A DNA stretch of 64,000 bases from Armatimonadota bacterium (GTDB lineage: Bacteria; Armatimonadota; Chthonomonadetes; Chthonomonadales; Chthonomonadaceae). The notes beneath the pieces were generated by a model. The model saw nothing but the letters and a program-made list of their open reading frames with translations. It did no database searches and had not been told where the DNA came from. Shown piece by piece: positions 28,375-38,054 of this stretch. Location of the stretch: NCBI GenBank assembly GCA_028871815.1, contig JAGWMJ010000008.1, positions 62,001-126,000 of the forward strand, read 5' to 3'. Within the stretch, counting starts at the first letter, position 1; each line of letters begins with the position of its first letter. The position numbers and the translations under genes were made by a program.

Positions 28375-28657
28375 GGTTCTGCCGCGCGGCGAGACCGGCG
28401 CGTGCCGCCGCCGCTGCGCACGGACCTGTTCAGTTCGGCCTTCCGGGTTGGCGCCGGTCTCACGATTAAGGACTGACTGGAGCCAGGCACCACGATCCCG
28501 CCGCCGCTCAAGCCGCCCATCGGCGCCGACACACCTGGCCGCCGCCGCCACAATGACTCGGCTTGGACGGCCGCAAGCGCACCTGGGCTGTACGTCCGTT
28601 CATCCATGCGACAATGTGTCCTCTCCGGTCAGGTTTCCCGTGAGGCAACGCGCTGAA

Positions 28658-28687
28658 TTGACAAAGGCGGAACACGCCGATTATAAT
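28658..28687 (+). promoter_or_regulatory. Sigma-70-type promoter of the Ig-like membrane protein gene
   Basis: Consensus TTGACA at 28658-28663, 18-nt spacer, TATAAT at 28682-28687. The last bases of the -10 coincide with an in-frame ATG at 28686, which therefore cannot be the translation start of a transcript made here. Confidence 0.85.
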
Positions 28688-28769
28688 GACTGATTGGGTA
28701 CGAGGCAGCGTTGCGAGGTTGATCTCTGGTAGCGCGGCGTTGTTCGAACCCCGAAAGATTGACACAGAC

Positions 28770-30461
28770 ATGGCCTCGGCCACACCGGACCTTCAAAAGA
28801 TTCACGTCACGCTTGCGCCCGCCGACCTTGTGATTGAACCCGGTGGCGTTGCCCAGCTTACGGTAACCGTCCGAAATACGCAGACAGAACCCGACCGCGT
28901 CTCGTTTGAGGTTGAGGGCATCGATATGGAGTGGTACGCCATTCCGGTGCCGGCTGTGAATGTTGCGCCGCGCGACTCCGCCACTGAGCGTATCATCTTC
29001 CGGATCGGACGATCCACCGATAACCAGGCCGGCGCCTACCCGTTTCTGGTTCGGGTGCAGGCGATGGAGAGCGGCGAGGTGGCTGTCGCGCAGGCGAGTC
29101 TGCAGATCAAGCCATTCCACTCGCTGCAGGTTGAGCTGATACCCAAGCGGGCCACCTCCACGTTCTTCCAGCCAAACAACCAGTTTGAGGTATCGCTCTC
29201 CAACCTGGGGAACACGCCGGTGACGCTGGATGTATCTGCCACCGACCCCGACTCGGCTTGCATGTACGAGTTTGAGACCAATGGGATGCAGCTGCAGCCG
29301 GGCCAGATACAGCAGGTCGAGCTGATTACGCGGCCAAAAGCGGCCTCACTCCTCTCCGGCGTGCGGCTCTACGGATTCAGCGTGCTGGCCCGGTCTCGCG
29401 AGGACGGGTACATCACGGCGACGGCCAATGGGCAGATTGAGAAGCACGCCATGGTGTCGCCTCTGGCCGGCATCTTCCTCTCTGTGCTCGTGCTCTGCTC
29501 GCTCGGCTGGTACCTCTTCCGTCCGAAACCGCTGCCACCGCTGATAATCCGCACCTTTTCGGCTTCTCCGGCCGCCACGCAGGAGGATAAGGACATCACG
29601 CTGACGTGGGACGTTTCGCCGGGCTTTACCCAGCTACTGATCGAGCACCGCGTATTGGGTCGCGATGCCACGGACGTGGTGGATGATGAGCCGCGGGATT
29701 CGGCGGGCAGTATCCACGTGCAGCCGGAGCCACCGCAGACCATCTACTCGCTGGTGCTGCGTGGGGCAAGCGGTCAGAAGGAGCAGCGTGAGCAGATAAA
29801 GGTGAATGTCCAGCCGCTGCCACCTCCGCCAAAGCCGGTGCTCACTGCATTCTGGGCCGATCCGCCGATCTGCCACGTCGGCGACATGGTGATGCTCACC
29901 TGGAAGGGACGCGCGGCGAATTACGTGCTCGATCCCGGCAGCATTCACCTGGAGAGCATCGACCGGTCGCATCAGGTAACGACCGATACGGTGGGTGATA
30001 TGCAGTTCACGCTGCGGGCGTACGGCCAGGATCCGAACACGCCGCCATCCACCAAGACCATCACGGTGCACGTTGCGGGCAAAGACGAGAGCGTCGCGAA
30101 GATCGACCGGTTCAGTGCGTGGCCCGCTGCGCCAACGATCGGCGCTACCGTGCACCTGCGTTGGCACACGCTGTACGCAAAGGGCGGCGTGAAGATCCAG
30201 AGTAACAACGGCACGCCAATCGGCGACGCCAACGGCAACGTCGGCGCAAGCGGAACAACCGTATTCACCATCACAACGCCGACCACATTTACCATAACGG
30301 CCGTGGATGGCGCGGGCCTGCCGGCCGCGACAACGCTCACCATTACGCCTCACGCGGCGCCACCCCCCGTCTCCACCACCCCACCCGACACCACGCAGCC
30401 CGACACGTCCGGTCAGCCGGCCGGTGGCGCGAATCCTCCATCCGGAAGTCCGCCGCCGTAG
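28770..30461 (+). CDS. Membrane protein with Ig-like/NPCBM-associated domains
   Basis: 563 residues from the ATG at 28770; an earlier ATG at 28686 overlaps the promoter -10 and is rejected. Residues about 10-235 hold two beta-sandwich domains of the COG1470 type (IEPGGVAQLTVTVRNTQTEP, VELIPKRATSTFFQPNNQFE and VSLSNLGNTPVTLDV). One membrane helix follows (LAGIFLSVLVLCSLGWYLFR). The second half carries at least three more beta domains, each with a repeated opening (FSASPAATQEDKDITLTWDV; FWADPPICHVGDMVMLTWKG; FSAWPAAPTIGATVHLRWHT), and ends in a Pro/Thr/Ser tail. Repeated Ig-like units on both sides of one helix are unusual. The function is unknown. Confidence 0.82.
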   Translation: MASATPDLQKIHVTLAPADLVIEPGGVAQLTVTVRNTQTEPDRVSFEVEGIDMEWYAIPVPAVNVAPRDSATERIIFRIGRSTDNQAGAYPFLVRVQAMESGEVAVAQASLQIKPFHSLQVELIPKRATSTFFQPNNQFEVSLSNLGNTPVTLDVSATDPDSACMYEFETNGMQLQPGQIQQVELITRPKAASLLSGVRLYGFSVLARSREDGYITATANGQIEKHAMVSPLAGIFLSVLVLCSLGWYLFRPKPLPPLIIRTFSASPAATQEDKDITLTWDVSPGFTQLLIEHRVLGRDATDVVDDEPRDSAGSIHVQPEPPQTIYSLVLRGASGQKEQREQIKVNVQPLPPPPKPVLTAFWADPPICHVGDMVMLTWKGRAANYVLDPGSIHLESIDRSHQVTTDTVGDMQFTLRAYGQDPNTPPSTKTITVHVAGKDESVAKIDRFSAWPAAPTIGATVHLRWHTLYAKGGVKIQSNNGTPIGDANGNVGASGTTVFTITTPTTFTITAVDGAGLPAATTLTITPHAAPPPVSTTPPDTTQPDTSGQPAGGANPPSGSPPP

Positions 30462-30507
30462 TCCCCCGGGGCCGTTCGGCAGATCTCATCACCACGAAAG
30501 GCCGCAG

Positions 30508-31449
30508 ATGGAACAACGCGCGTTGGGCACAACGGGCTTGACGGTGACCACGCTCGGGCTGGGCTGCGGCGGCCCAAGTCGCCTCGGGCTTTCCGGCGGC
30601 GCGCCGGAGGAATTGGCTGCCGGCGTCATCGATCTGGCCCTCCAGCGCGGCATCAGTTTTGTCGATACGGCGGAGGCCTACGGCAATGAGGAGGTGGTGG
30701 GCCGCGCTCTCTCGGGCCGCCGGGACCGGGTTGTGTTGTGCACCAAGGTGACGGCTCGCAGCCGGGACGGGCGTCTTTCAGCAGCGGAGTTTACGCGCCG
30801 GGCTGAAGCTTGCCTGCAGCGGTTGGATACGGGCTGCGTGGATGTGCTGTATCTCCACGGTGTTTCACCCGAGGACTACGAATTTGCGCTGGGCGAGATC
30901 CTGCCGGCAGCAGAAAGGCTGCGCGAGCAGGGAAAAGTAAGACACGTCGGCGTGACCGAAGCGTTTGGTGGAGATACCGAGCACGCCATGCTGAAGCGAG
31001 CCGCCCACGAACCACGATGGGAGGTGCTCATGGTTGGCTACAATTTCCTGAACCAGGGTGCGGCACGCAGCGTAATCGCGCCTGCCGCGGCACGAGGCGC
31101 CGGCATTGTGATCATGTTCGCCGTACGCCGAGCGCTGCGCGACAACGAAGCCCTCACGGCCGCAGTGGCAGACCTGGTTTCGCGCGAACCGGACGGCGCT
31201 TGTGCGCAGTGTGAAGCCGAAGAGCCGTTGGCAGCCTTTCTTGAGCGAAACGGCATCCCCAGCGTTCCGGATGCTGCCTACCGCTTTTGCCTTCACACTC
31301 CGGGTGTGCACAGCGTGCTGAGTGGGACGGGTGACGCGGAACACCTCACCGCAAACGTCGCCTCTGCGCTGGCGCCACCCCTGCCGGCCGCCGTCACCGA
31401 ACGGTTGGAGCGGCAATTCGCCGGCGTCACCCACCTATCCGGCGGCTAA
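30508..31449 (+). CDS. Aldo/keto reductase
   Basis: 313 residues. The frame opens MEQRALGTTGLTVTTLGLGC, then FVDTAEAYGNEEVVGRALSG (catalytic Asp/Tyr), VVLCTKVTAR (catalytic Lys), DVLYLHGVSP (catalytic His) and RFCLHTPGVHSVLSGTGDAE. It is an NADPH-dependent TIM-barrel oxidoreductase; the substrate is not predictable. A short cysteine-containing segment (GACAQCEAEEPL) in the last third is an unusual insert, though no iron-sulfur motif is complete. A second reductase of the same family lies at 54986-55876, only distantly similar. Confidence 0.92.
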   Translation: MEQRALGTTGLTVTTLGLGCGGPSRLGLSGGAPEELAAGVIDLALQRGISFVDTAEAYGNEEVVGRALSGRRDRVVLCTKVTARSRDGRLSAAEFTRRAEACLQRLDTGCVDVLYLHGVSPEDYEFALGEILPAAERLREQGKVRHVGVTEAFGGDTEHAMLKRAAHEPRWEVLMVGYNFLNQGAARSVIAPAAARGAGIVIMFAVRRALRDNEALTAAVADLVSREPDGACAQCEAEEPLAAFLERNGIPSVPDAAYRFCLHTPGVHSVLSGTGDAEHLTANVASALAPPLPAAVTERLERQFAGVTHLSGG

Positions 31450-31570
31450 CAGCCGGAAGGTAACCGGTTCACACCCATCTGGCGGGCCAGAGCGCGAGTT
31501 CAGCCGCCTGGAGCGAGCCTGCAAAGCGGATGGGAGCGCCGTTCCGCTTACGCCCTTTGGCAGCAGCCCA

Positions 31571-31831
31571 CTACATGGTTGTGTTGCTGAGAGACTGGCG
31601 CCAGATATGGCGCAGCCAGATTCCAAAGCCGACCAGCGCGCACGCCAATGCCGCAAACATGCCCAACGATAGACCCATAGACCACAACCAGATGCCGGCG
31701 GAAGAGGCGAACCAGGCGGCCGCACAGGCGGCAAGGGGTCGGCGCTGCGCCGGCTGACCGCGCAGGAACATGATGCGAGCCGTAAGAGCAAGGCCGGCTG
31801 ATGCCGCCAGGACCGCGAGAGCTATGGGCAT
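31571..31831 (-). CDS. Small membrane protein
   Basis: 86 residues with three predicted membrane helices: IALAVLAASAGLALTARIMF, ACAAAWFASSAGIWLWSMGL and GMFAALACALVGFGIWLRHI. Basic loops (RGQPAQRRP, RHIWRQS) suggest the N-terminus lies outside. It starts 3 nt after the stop of the lipoprotein hydrolase gene and should be co-transcribed with it. Not a known family to me. Confidence 0.6.
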   Translation of the reverse strand: MPIALAVLAASAGLALTARIMFLRGQPAQRRPLAACAAAWFASSAGIWLWSMGLSLGMFAALACALVGFGIWLRHIWRQSLSNTTM

Positions 31832-31834
31832 GGC

Positions 31835-32617
31835 TCAGGGCCGCATGCCACCGTGCGCGAGCATGTGCGTGAGAAATGCGGCAGTGATGGCATCCACATC
31901 GGCGCCAAGAAGCGCCGTACCATGCCTTGTGCCGGCAAACAGCTTGAGCGTGTGTTCGCCACCAAGCTTCGCGATTATCTGCGCCGGCCCACTCCCTGCG
32001 ATGGGGTCGCTGCTCGAGTGGAAAATGAGTACCGGAGCGGTGCAGCGTGGCGCGGCAGCCAGCGCGTTGAGGCCGCGATAGTCCGCTCCGGGCGAAAACA
32101 GCACGACGGCGCCGGCCGCACCGGGATGGGCGGCCGCGTACAGCAGAGCATTATTGGCTCCGTAGGATGCGCCAACCAGTGCAACGCGCGTACCGGGAGC
32201 CGTTTTATTCAGAACCGCGGTCACGTCGCCGCTGGTATCCCATGGTGCATTCAGGCCACTGGGTCCGGGACCGCTGGTGGACCGACCGTTACCGCGTTGA
32301 TCAATAGCAATACATACTATATGTTGCTTCTGGAGCAGCAGGCACAAAGGTTTCCAGTCGGCCGCGGATCCATCGCGCTCGTGCAGCAGCACCGCTTCAC
32401 CGGTCGGCTTGCGCGCATCGTACTCGTCGCCGACAATGGTCCAGCCATCGGCGGTATGGAACCTCACGGTACGCACGGTCGGGGCAGGCGCCAGATCCGG
32501 CGCCGGCGGCGCGTACGCACCTGCGCTCGTGGGATTGCGGGCGTGGCATGCGCCGACGGAGGCCGCGGCGATACCAACGGTCAAAGCGCTACAGAGTCGA
32601 CGGAATCTGTCAGCCAT
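31835..32617 (-). CDS. Alpha/beta-hydrolase lipoprotein
   Basis: 260 residues from the ATG at 32617, with GGTAGGG just upstream; 18 further codons are open but unlikely. A lipobox (ASVGAC) ends the signal peptide, so the protein is probably a membrane-anchored lipoprotein. The hydrolase core shows AVLLHERDGSAADW (oxyanion strand, with HERD in place of HG), CIAIDQRGNGRS, the nucleophile elbow VGASYGANNAL (Ser), VLIFHSSSDPIAG (acid Asp) and ..GTRHGTALL (His). Substrate unknown. The DinB gene is 26 nt upstream. Confidence 0.85.
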   Translation of the reverse strand: MADRFRRLCSALTVGIAAASVGACHARNPTSAGAYAPPAPDLAPAPTVRTVRFHTADGWTIVGDEYDARKPTGEAVLLHERDGSAADWKPLCLLLQKQHIVCIAIDQRGNGRSTSGPGPSGLNAPWDTSGDVTAVLNKTAPGTRVALVGASYGANNALLYAAAHPGAAGAVVLFSPGADYRGLNALAAAPRCTAPVLIFHSSSDPIAGSGPAQIIAKLGGEHTLKLFAGTRHGTALLGADVDAITAAFLTHMLAHGGMRP

Positions 32618-32643
32618 GGCTGCCCTACCTTTCCTGCCGCCGG

Positions 32644-33147
32644 TTAACGCTCGGTCGAAGCACGCAGCCACTCAGCGCATTGCTGCAGGTGGTAGCCATC
32701 GTGGCCCAGCATGAGCACGGCCGTATCGCTGATGCTCAACCGCGGCACGTTCGGCAGTCGCGATCCCCATCGCAGCCACTGATCCCCGGAGAGACCGTGC
32801 AAAAACGTGAGGCTAGCCTTGCGCTCCGCCACATAGACGGCAAGTTGCGCTAGTGGATCGCACGACGCATAGTCGTTATCGATGGCCAACCGCTCTTCGT
32901 CAATGCCTTCCAGCGCCGGATGATCTTCCCGCAGAATGCGCACCATCCGAGACCGGAAGATAACCTCCCAGTCGGCCAGGTGAGCCACCATTTCGCGGAG
33001 CGTGAACCGCTCCGGATCGGGCCGATGGTTCCAGCGCCGATCGGCGACAGCCACCGGCTCGAGCATGGAGGCCAGCACCGCCGGCGTGGCGTCGAGGCCG
33101 TGAAGCAGATAGTCCGTTACTATCGGCGGCATACCCAATTCAGCCAC
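32644..33147 (-). CDS. DinB-family metal-binding protein
   Basis: 167 residues, the standard length of a DinB four-helix bundle. The putative metal ligands are the histidines in MVAHLADWEV and LGHDGYHLQQC, with an N-terminal helix beginning DYLLHGLDATPAVLASML. Family members include thiol-dependent S-transferases (bacillithiol, mycothiol) and many of unknown activity. The same fold forms the N-terminal domain of EgtB elsewhere in this window. It is the first gene of a three-gene group on the minus strand. Confidence 0.85.
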   Translation of the reverse strand: MAELGMPPIVTDYLLHGLDATPAVLASMLEPVAVADRRWNHRPDPERFTLREMVAHLADWEVIFRSRMVRILREDHPALEGIDEERLAIDNDYASCDPLAQLAVYVAERKASLTFLHGLSGDQWLRWGSRLPNVPRLSISDTAVLMLGHDGYHLQQCAEWLRASTER

Positions 33148-33172
33148 TTTAGCGCTCCCTTTCGTAGACGAT

Positions 33173-34591
33173 CTATGGAACGGCGGGATCAGCGACCCCG
33201 GCGCCTACCGTGGTAGGCAATTGCGGTGGTTGACTGAGCCACGTGTACTTGAGATAGTTGGCGCGGTAGGCCAGCTTGTGCACGATCTCACGTTCCCACG
33301 GGGCCAGTTGCGGGATCGTTGCAAGGTCATGCTCCAGCATCACTTCCTGGCAGACTGCGGCAAAGGGATCTATGGATCCACGGTTCACATTCCGATCGAA
33401 GAGGGTGGTCAGGCCGGCCTCCGAATGGATCACGTCGGAAACCTTACCGGTGAGCGTAACTCCGTTCACCACCACGCTGAACGTGAGGTTCGCGGGCCAG
33501 TAGAGCTGCTTTGCCATCTCGATCTGCGCTACACGGAACGCTCTGCCAAGCTGGCCGGCGTGCTGAAACACGGCAATCAGGCGCTTGTCGTCGATCAGCT
33601 TCTGCACTGCGTCCTGGTTGGTCAGCTCCGCGCCGGTATCCGGATCGATGACGTCCAGGTCGCCGCGTGCGTTGACATCTATCCCATATTGGCGGAAGTC
33701 GCTCTGAAAAGCCGTCGGGTCATCGGCCTTCTCCCGGGCAAGTACGTCGGTGAGAGATTGGTGGCCATCGCCCATGGTTATGAACTGCAGAAAGCCGACC
33801 GATACGAATCCGGTGTCGTAGGTGTTGATCGAATCGAAGCCACCCTCCTGCATGGAGACGGCCTTCATCACGCGCTGTTCGGAGCGGTTCAAACCGGCGA
33901 CTGCGAAGAGCGGATCGAGTTCCGACGCCCCCAGGCTGCGCACCGGAACGCCACCGGTATCGACGCCCTCCGCGAACCGGTAGTAAGCAAACCTCGGACG
34001 TACCGGAACATGATCCTGATAGCGGTACGTGGAGCCGTCCGGAAAGTCAACGGTATAGTCCATGGGGTCCACAGCCTCGGCGAACGGAGGAGGATTGCCG
34101 CATGCCGCCACCAGCCCGTCCGGAGCTGGGCCCGGCTGCGGAGGGCTCGTCGCCGGCGCGGTCGATGGTGTGGCGCCGAACCGCGCATTGGCCGCGGCCG
34201 CCACTTGCGCTGCCTGGTATCTATCCCACGCGACGCGCGCCTGTACCCACTGCTCCCACGACTGCGTGGTTGCCGTTGTACCGGACGCATCCTGCGTTGG
34301 CGGCATGCGGGCTTGCCCAACTGCGATCTGGTATTTAAGGAACCATCGGGATGCATCGGCCGTGAGCCGAACGCAAAATGGGCCGTGCGCGCCAAGGTCA
34401 ATGGAGGTTTGGTAGCGGTTCGGCTGCGCCCACCATGCCACGATGGCAGCACGCTCTGCCGGTGTAAACGCCGGTTGAACCACCGGTTTGGCCGTTGGTC
34501 CCGCAATCCCGGTCTGAGTTAGAATGAGGGTAGCGCCAAGCAGCGTGTGCTGGAGGCTGTGACGCAAAACGGTGAGGGATGCTGGCATCAT
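33173..34591 (-). CDS. Secreted lysozyme-like/peptidoglycan-interacting protein
   Basis: 472 residues with a signal peptide (LLGATLILTQTGIAG). Residues about 45-160 are helical and Ala/Gln-rich. The C-terminal half has the pattern RVMKAVSMQEGGFDSINTYD followed by TGFVSVGFLQFITMGDGHQS, which resembles lysozyme-like enzymes where a Glu at the end of a helix is catalytic and a G-x-x-Q-F turn follows. Downstream text (LIDDKRLIAVFQHAGQLGRA, SVVVNGVTLTGKVSDVIHSE) also fits peptidoglycan-hydrolase families. Its target could be the cell's own wall. No phage genes are nearby. Confidence 0.65.
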   Translation of the reverse strand: MMPASLTVLRHSLQHTLLGATLILTQTGIAGPTAKPVVQPAFTPAERAAIVAWWAQPNRYQTSIDLGAHGPFCVRLTADASRWFLKYQIAVGQARMPPTQDASGTTATTQSWEQWVQARVAWDRYQAAQVAAAANARFGATPSTAPATSPPQPGPAPDGLVAACGNPPPFAEAVDPMDYTVDFPDGSTYRYQDHVPVRPRFAYYRFAEGVDTGGVPVRSLGASELDPLFAVAGLNRSEQRVMKAVSMQEGGFDSINTYDTGFVSVGFLQFITMGDGHQSLTDVLAREKADDPTAFQSDFRQYGIDVNARGDLDVIDPDTGAELTNQDAVQKLIDDKRLIAVFQHAGQLGRAFRVAQIEMAKQLYWPANLTFSVVVNGVTLTGKVSDVIHSEAGLTTLFDRNVNRGSIDPFAAVCQEVMLEHDLATIPQLAPWEREIVHKLAYRANYLKYTWLSQPPQLPTTVGAGVADPAVP

Positions 34592-34831
34592 GTTGGAACC
34601 CCGTTAGCGATCCGCCGTCAGAATACCTGAAGCCAAACAGCGGCGGAGAGGAGTGCTGGACGCCGCCGGCTGGCCGCGCTCTCTGATCAAATCGGTTCGC
34701 GGCGCCGTTGGCAATGCCTGAATGTCACCATCGCGTGTCTCAGCAACTCGCGGCGCTGCAGCCGGGCAACCTCTTTACGGCCCGAGCGCGCGGATGCACG
34801 CGCAATTGTGGTATGGTTGGCTGACCAGGCG
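34592..34831. other. Gene-free stretch upstream of murA
   Basis: Between the divergent lysozyme-like gene and the murA promoter no frame has a recognisable domain; I see only a promoter at its right end. Confidence 0.5.
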
Positions 34832-34860
34832 TTGACCTGCGCCTCGCTCTCCAGTATAAT
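34832..34860 (+). promoter_or_regulatory. Sigma-70-type promoter of the murA operon
   Basis: TTGACC at 34832-34837, 17-nt spacer, TATAAT at 34855-34860. It is the only strong promoter seen ahead of the unbroken gene run that reaches the ADP-ribose pyrophosphatase gene at 44385, though internal promoters are possible. It leaves a leader of about 98 nt. Confidence 0.82.
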
Positions 34861-34965
34861 TGCAAAGTTGGCTCCGCAGGGCGTCGTGGCTTCCTTGCAT
34901 ATTGGCGGCAGCGCGTGTTCCCGGCGTCTGGTGCAACAGTTCGACGGAGAGGCTCTAACAACCCA

Positions 34966-36261
34966 TTGGACAAGATCATCATACGCGGGGGACGGCCGCT
35001 GACGGGCACGATTGATGTTGGCGGCAGCAAGAACGATTCCGTACCGATCATGGCCGCGGCACTCCTGGTGCCCGGCGTCACAGTGCTTCAGAACGTACCG
35101 CGCATCACCGACGTCTACACCTTCCTTGAGATTCTTGGCAAGCTGGGGGCAATGTGGAGATTTCGCGACGATGGCGCTCTGGAGATCGACGCCACCAACC
35201 TGAACACCTACGTGGCGCCGCACGAGCTGGTTCGCCGGATGCGCGCATCGTTCTGCCTGCTTGGTGTGTTACTCGCACGGTTCCGGCAGGCCAATGTGGC
35301 GATGCCCGGTGGCTGTGATATCGGAGCGCGGCCCGTTAACTACCACGTCAAGGGCCTGGAACAGTTGGGCTGCAATCTGCAGCTGGAGCATGGCATCTAC
35401 GTTGGCGAGGTAGAGCGGTTCGTTGGCGCTACCATCCATCTGGATGGTCCCAGCGCGGGAGCAACCCAGCACCTGATGATCGCGGCCGCCACGGCTCTCG
35501 GTGTAACGGTGCTTGAGAACTGCGCCGCCGAGCCTGAAATCGTAAATCTGGCCGCGTTCCTTAACGCGTGCGGCGCCCAAATTGAGGGTGCAGGCACGCC
35601 CGTGATCCGAATTCACGGAGTTGATGAACTCAAGCCTTGTACTTTTGCCATTCTACCGGACCGACTTCAGGCGTGCACGTACATGCTGGCTGCCGCCATC
35701 ACCGATGGCGACGTGACCATTCGCAATGCCAATCTGGATCACTGCCGACCCGTGATCGCCAAGCTGAAAGAGTGCGGTATCGAAGTGCGGCCGTCCCCGC
35801 ACGGTATACGGGTCCGGCGCAGTGGCGTGCGGATTCTGCCCACCGACATCACCACGATGCCGCACCCCGGCTTTCCAACCGATATGCAGCAGCCGTTCTG
35901 TGCCATGCTGGCGATGGCGGATGGCGTATCGCTGATCACCGAAACCGTCTACGACGGCCGTTTCCGGTACACCACCGAGCTGGAGCGCATGGGCGCCGAC
36001 ATTCGCGTACAGGGCCGAACGGCCAAGATAACCGGCGTTCCGAGGCTTACCGGCGCGCCTGTAACCTGCACCGACCTGCGAGCGGGCGCCGCGCTTGTGG
36101 TAGCCGCGCTGGCCGCAGAAGGTGAAACGGAGGTTTCGGGCCTGGAACACCTGGACCGTGGGTACGAGGACTTTTCTCTGAAGCTGATGGGGTTGGGAGC
36201 GGAGATTCACCGCGCCACCGGCACATCGGATCCCGGCGATCTACGGCTTTGTTCGGCCTGA
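34966..36261 (+). CDS. murA: UDP-N-acetylglucosamine 1-carboxyvinyltransferase
   Basis: 431 residues from a TTG at 34966, reading M-D-K-I-I-I-R-G-G, the normal MurA N-terminus, with GGAGAGG at 34946-34952. An upstream GTG at 34915 would add 17 non-conserved residues. It makes the first committed peptidoglycan precursor. GSKN (Lys22-Asn23) and the catalytic loop [15 protein letters not shown] with Cys117 are present, so the enzyme has the fosfomycin-sensitive form. Later blocks [16 protein letters not shown] and [19 protein letters not shown] are also typical. The end overlaps mreB by 13 nt. Confidence 0.97.
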   Translation: MDKIIIRGGRPLTGTIDVGGSKNDSVPIMAAALLVPGVTVLQNVPRITDVYTFLEILGKLGAMWRFRDDGALEIDATNLNTYVAPHELVRRMRASFCLLGVLLARFRQANVAMPGGCDIGARPVNYHVKGLEQLGCNLQLEHGIYVGEVERFVGATIHLDGPSAGATQHLMIAAATALGVTVLENCAAEPEIVNLAAFLNACGAQIEGAGTPVIRIHGVDELKPCTFAILPDRLQACTYMLAAAITDGDVTIRNANLDHCRPVIAKLKECGIEVRPSPHGIRVRRSGVRILPTDITTMPHPGFPTDMQQPFCAMLAMADGVSLITETVYDGRFRYTTELERMGADIRVQGRTAKITGVPRLTGAPVTCTDLRAGAALVVAALAAEGETEVSGLEHLDRGYEDFSLKLMGLGAEIHRATGTSDPGDLRLCSA

Positions 36262-37271
36262 CCCCGGACCTTGGCGTTGACCTCGGCACTGCCAACATTC
36301 TGGTCTATTTGCGCGGCAAGGGCATTGTGCTGCGGGAGCCTTCGGTTGTAGCGATTGCGGCGCACAGCCGGCGCGTACTTGCGGTAGGCGAAGAAGCGCG
36401 CCTGATGCTTGGCCGAACTCCGGGCGATATTGTAGCGATACGGCCGATGAGCGATGGGGTCATCGCCGACTACACCACGACGCAGAAGATGCTGGAGTAT
36501 CTCTTTCGCAAAGTGGTTGGCCATAAGCGCATCTTCAAGCCACGCGTATTGATTTGCGTGCCCTCGCAGGTTACCAGCGTTGAGAAGCGTGCCGTTATTC
36601 AGGCGGCGCGTGAAGCCGGCGCCAGCGAGGCCTTTACCATTGAAGAGCCGATGGCCGCCGCGATTGGGGCGGGTCTGCCGATCTCCTCACCGGGCGGCAA
36701 CATGGTGGTTGACATCGGCGGCGGCACGACCGATATTGCAGTCATTTCGTTAGATGGTATTGTAACCAGTGAAAGTCTGCGCGTAGCCGGCAACCGAATG
36801 GATGAGGTTATCATCCGTCACGTCAAAGCGGCCTACAGCCTTATGATCGGCGAGCGGACCGCCGAAGAGATCAAGACGCGCATCGGTTCGGCTTATCCAT
36901 TGGAGGATGAGTTGACGATGCAGGTGCGTGGTCGCGACATGGTAGCCGGCCTACCGAAGACGGTGGAAGTAACTTCCTTAGAGGTACGGACTGCCTTGTC
37001 GGAGCCGGTAATGGCCATTGTGGAGAAGGTGAAGCGCGTGCTGGAGAAGACGCCTCCGGAACTTGCCGCCGACATCATTGAGCGCGGAGTCGTATTGACC
37101 GGTGGTGGCGCTCTGCTGAGAGGTCTCGACAATCTGCTTTCGGCCGCCACCGGTATTCCGGTTGTGGTGGCGGAGGATCCGCTATCGTGCGTTGCCATCG
37201 GCACCGGCCGCGCGCTGGACGAAATGCCCGCCATCCGCGAGAGCGCCTACATGGCAGGCGCATACCGGTAG
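36249..37271 (+). CDS. mreB: Rod shape-determining protein MreB
   Basis: 340 residues. Bacterial actin that guides lateral wall synthesis under the inner membrane. ATP-binding blocks: [39 protein letters not shown], and [18 protein letters not shown] near the C-terminus. The start is TTG at 36249, the only initiation codon that keeps the complete phosphate-1 loop; it overlaps the last 13 nt of murA in another frame. The juxtaposition of murA and mreB couples precursor synthesis with elongation. Confidence 0.97.
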   Translation: MFGLTPDLGVDLGTANILVYLRGKGIVLREPSVVAIAAHSRRVLAVGEEARLMLGRTPGDIVAIRPMSDGVIADYTTTQKMLEYLFRKVVGHKRIFKPRVLICVPSQVTSVEKRAVIQAAREAGASEAFTIEEPMAAAIGAGLPISSPGGNMVVDIGGGTTDIAVISLDGIVTSESLRVAGNRMDEVIIRHVKAAYSLMIGERTAEEIKTRIGSAYPLEDELTMQVRGRDMVAGLPKTVEVTSLEVRTALSEPVMAIVEKVKRVLEKTPPELAADIIERGVVLTGGGALLRGLDNLLSAATGIPVVVAEDPLSCVAIGTGRALDEMPAIRESAYMAGAYR

Positions 37272-37296
37272 CGGTTCTGCGGTTGGGAGGCGAGAG

Positions 37297-38046
37297 ATGA
37301 TGCTGCGAATGAAAGTGAACAGGCTTCTCGGCTCGGCGTGGTTGCTGTGCCTGACTGCGTCCGCCATTCCATGCGCGGCTCAGGGTGCGTTGCCGCGCGA
37401 CGTGCCGCGGAGCAACTGGGCGGCTAAAAGCGTGCATGCCTGCCTGGCCAACGGCGTGATGCGCACCGCGGGCGGTCTGTTCCGTGGTTCGGCCGAGGCT
37501 ACCCAGCAAGATGTGGTAATCGCGCTGGCGCAGCTTGGGCGCCTGCTGTACGCGGGCAGGTGGCAGGGCGGCCCGTCGCGGCCCGTAAACACCGAATCAT
37601 CACGGGCCTCCATCAACAACACCCACTTCTTTCATGGAACTGTTACGCGCTATGTACTGGCCGATTCGCTGTGCCGCATGGCCGATTACTTCCAGAACGC
37701 TGTGCACCTCCCGTGGAAGGGCGGCAAGCAGCTTGGCCACTCCGCGGCGCTGCCGGCCATCGTCAAGTCGCGGCTGCCGGCTGGCAATCCGGCAAGGGTG
37801 GCGTTTGCGTATCTGGCCACTCATCGCGAATTATGGCCGGATAGCCCTCTTCTGCACGCCACACACGCCGGTATAACGGGTGATGAACTCAGCTCGGCGC
37901 TCGCTGAGCTTGTGGTGGGGCTGAACAATCTCAGGACGCCTTTGGGTCTGGACGCCAATGGCAACACGCCCGATTTCACCTTCCACAAGCGGACGCCTAA
38001 ATCGGTGCGACCCGGCGCCCCCGCTCACAAGGTACCGGGCGTCTGA
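37297..38046 (+). CDS. Exported SLH-like protein
   Basis: 249 residues from the ATG at 37297, preceded by GGGAGG at 37285-37290. A signal peptide (LLGSAWLLCLTASAIPCAAQ) is followed by DVPRSNWAAKSVHACLANGV, then MRTAGGLFRGSAEATQQDVV and IALAQL, which matches the S-layer-homology pattern (D-V-P-x-x-H/N-W-A, then G-x-F-x-P-x-x-x-x-T-R). A second weaker unit may start near VTRYVLADSLCRMADYFQ. SLH units usually bind secondary cell-wall polymers. The C-terminus is basic and low complexity. It follows mreB by 25 nt. Confidence 0.65.
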   Translation: MMLRMKVNRLLGSAWLLCLTASAIPCAAQGALPRDVPRSNWAAKSVHACLANGVMRTAGGLFRGSAEATQQDVVIALAQLGRLLYAGRWQGGPSRPVNTESSRASINNTHFFHGTVTRYVLADSLCRMADYFQNAVHLPWKGGKQLGHSAALPAIVKSRLPAGNPARVAFAYLATHRELWPDSPLLHATHAGITGDELSSALAELVVGLNNLRTPLGLDANGNTPDFTFHKRTPKSVRPGAPAHKVPGV

Positions 38047-38054
38047 ACGCGGTT

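Noticed and set aside
33221-34522. 433-codon open frame on the plus strand
   Set aside because: Antisense to the lysozyme-like gene, which has a signal peptide and conserved motif; GC-rich DNA gives long shadow frames.
33173-34591. Prophage endolysin
   Set aside because: It has its own signal peptide and no holin, terminase or structural phage gene is present in the window.
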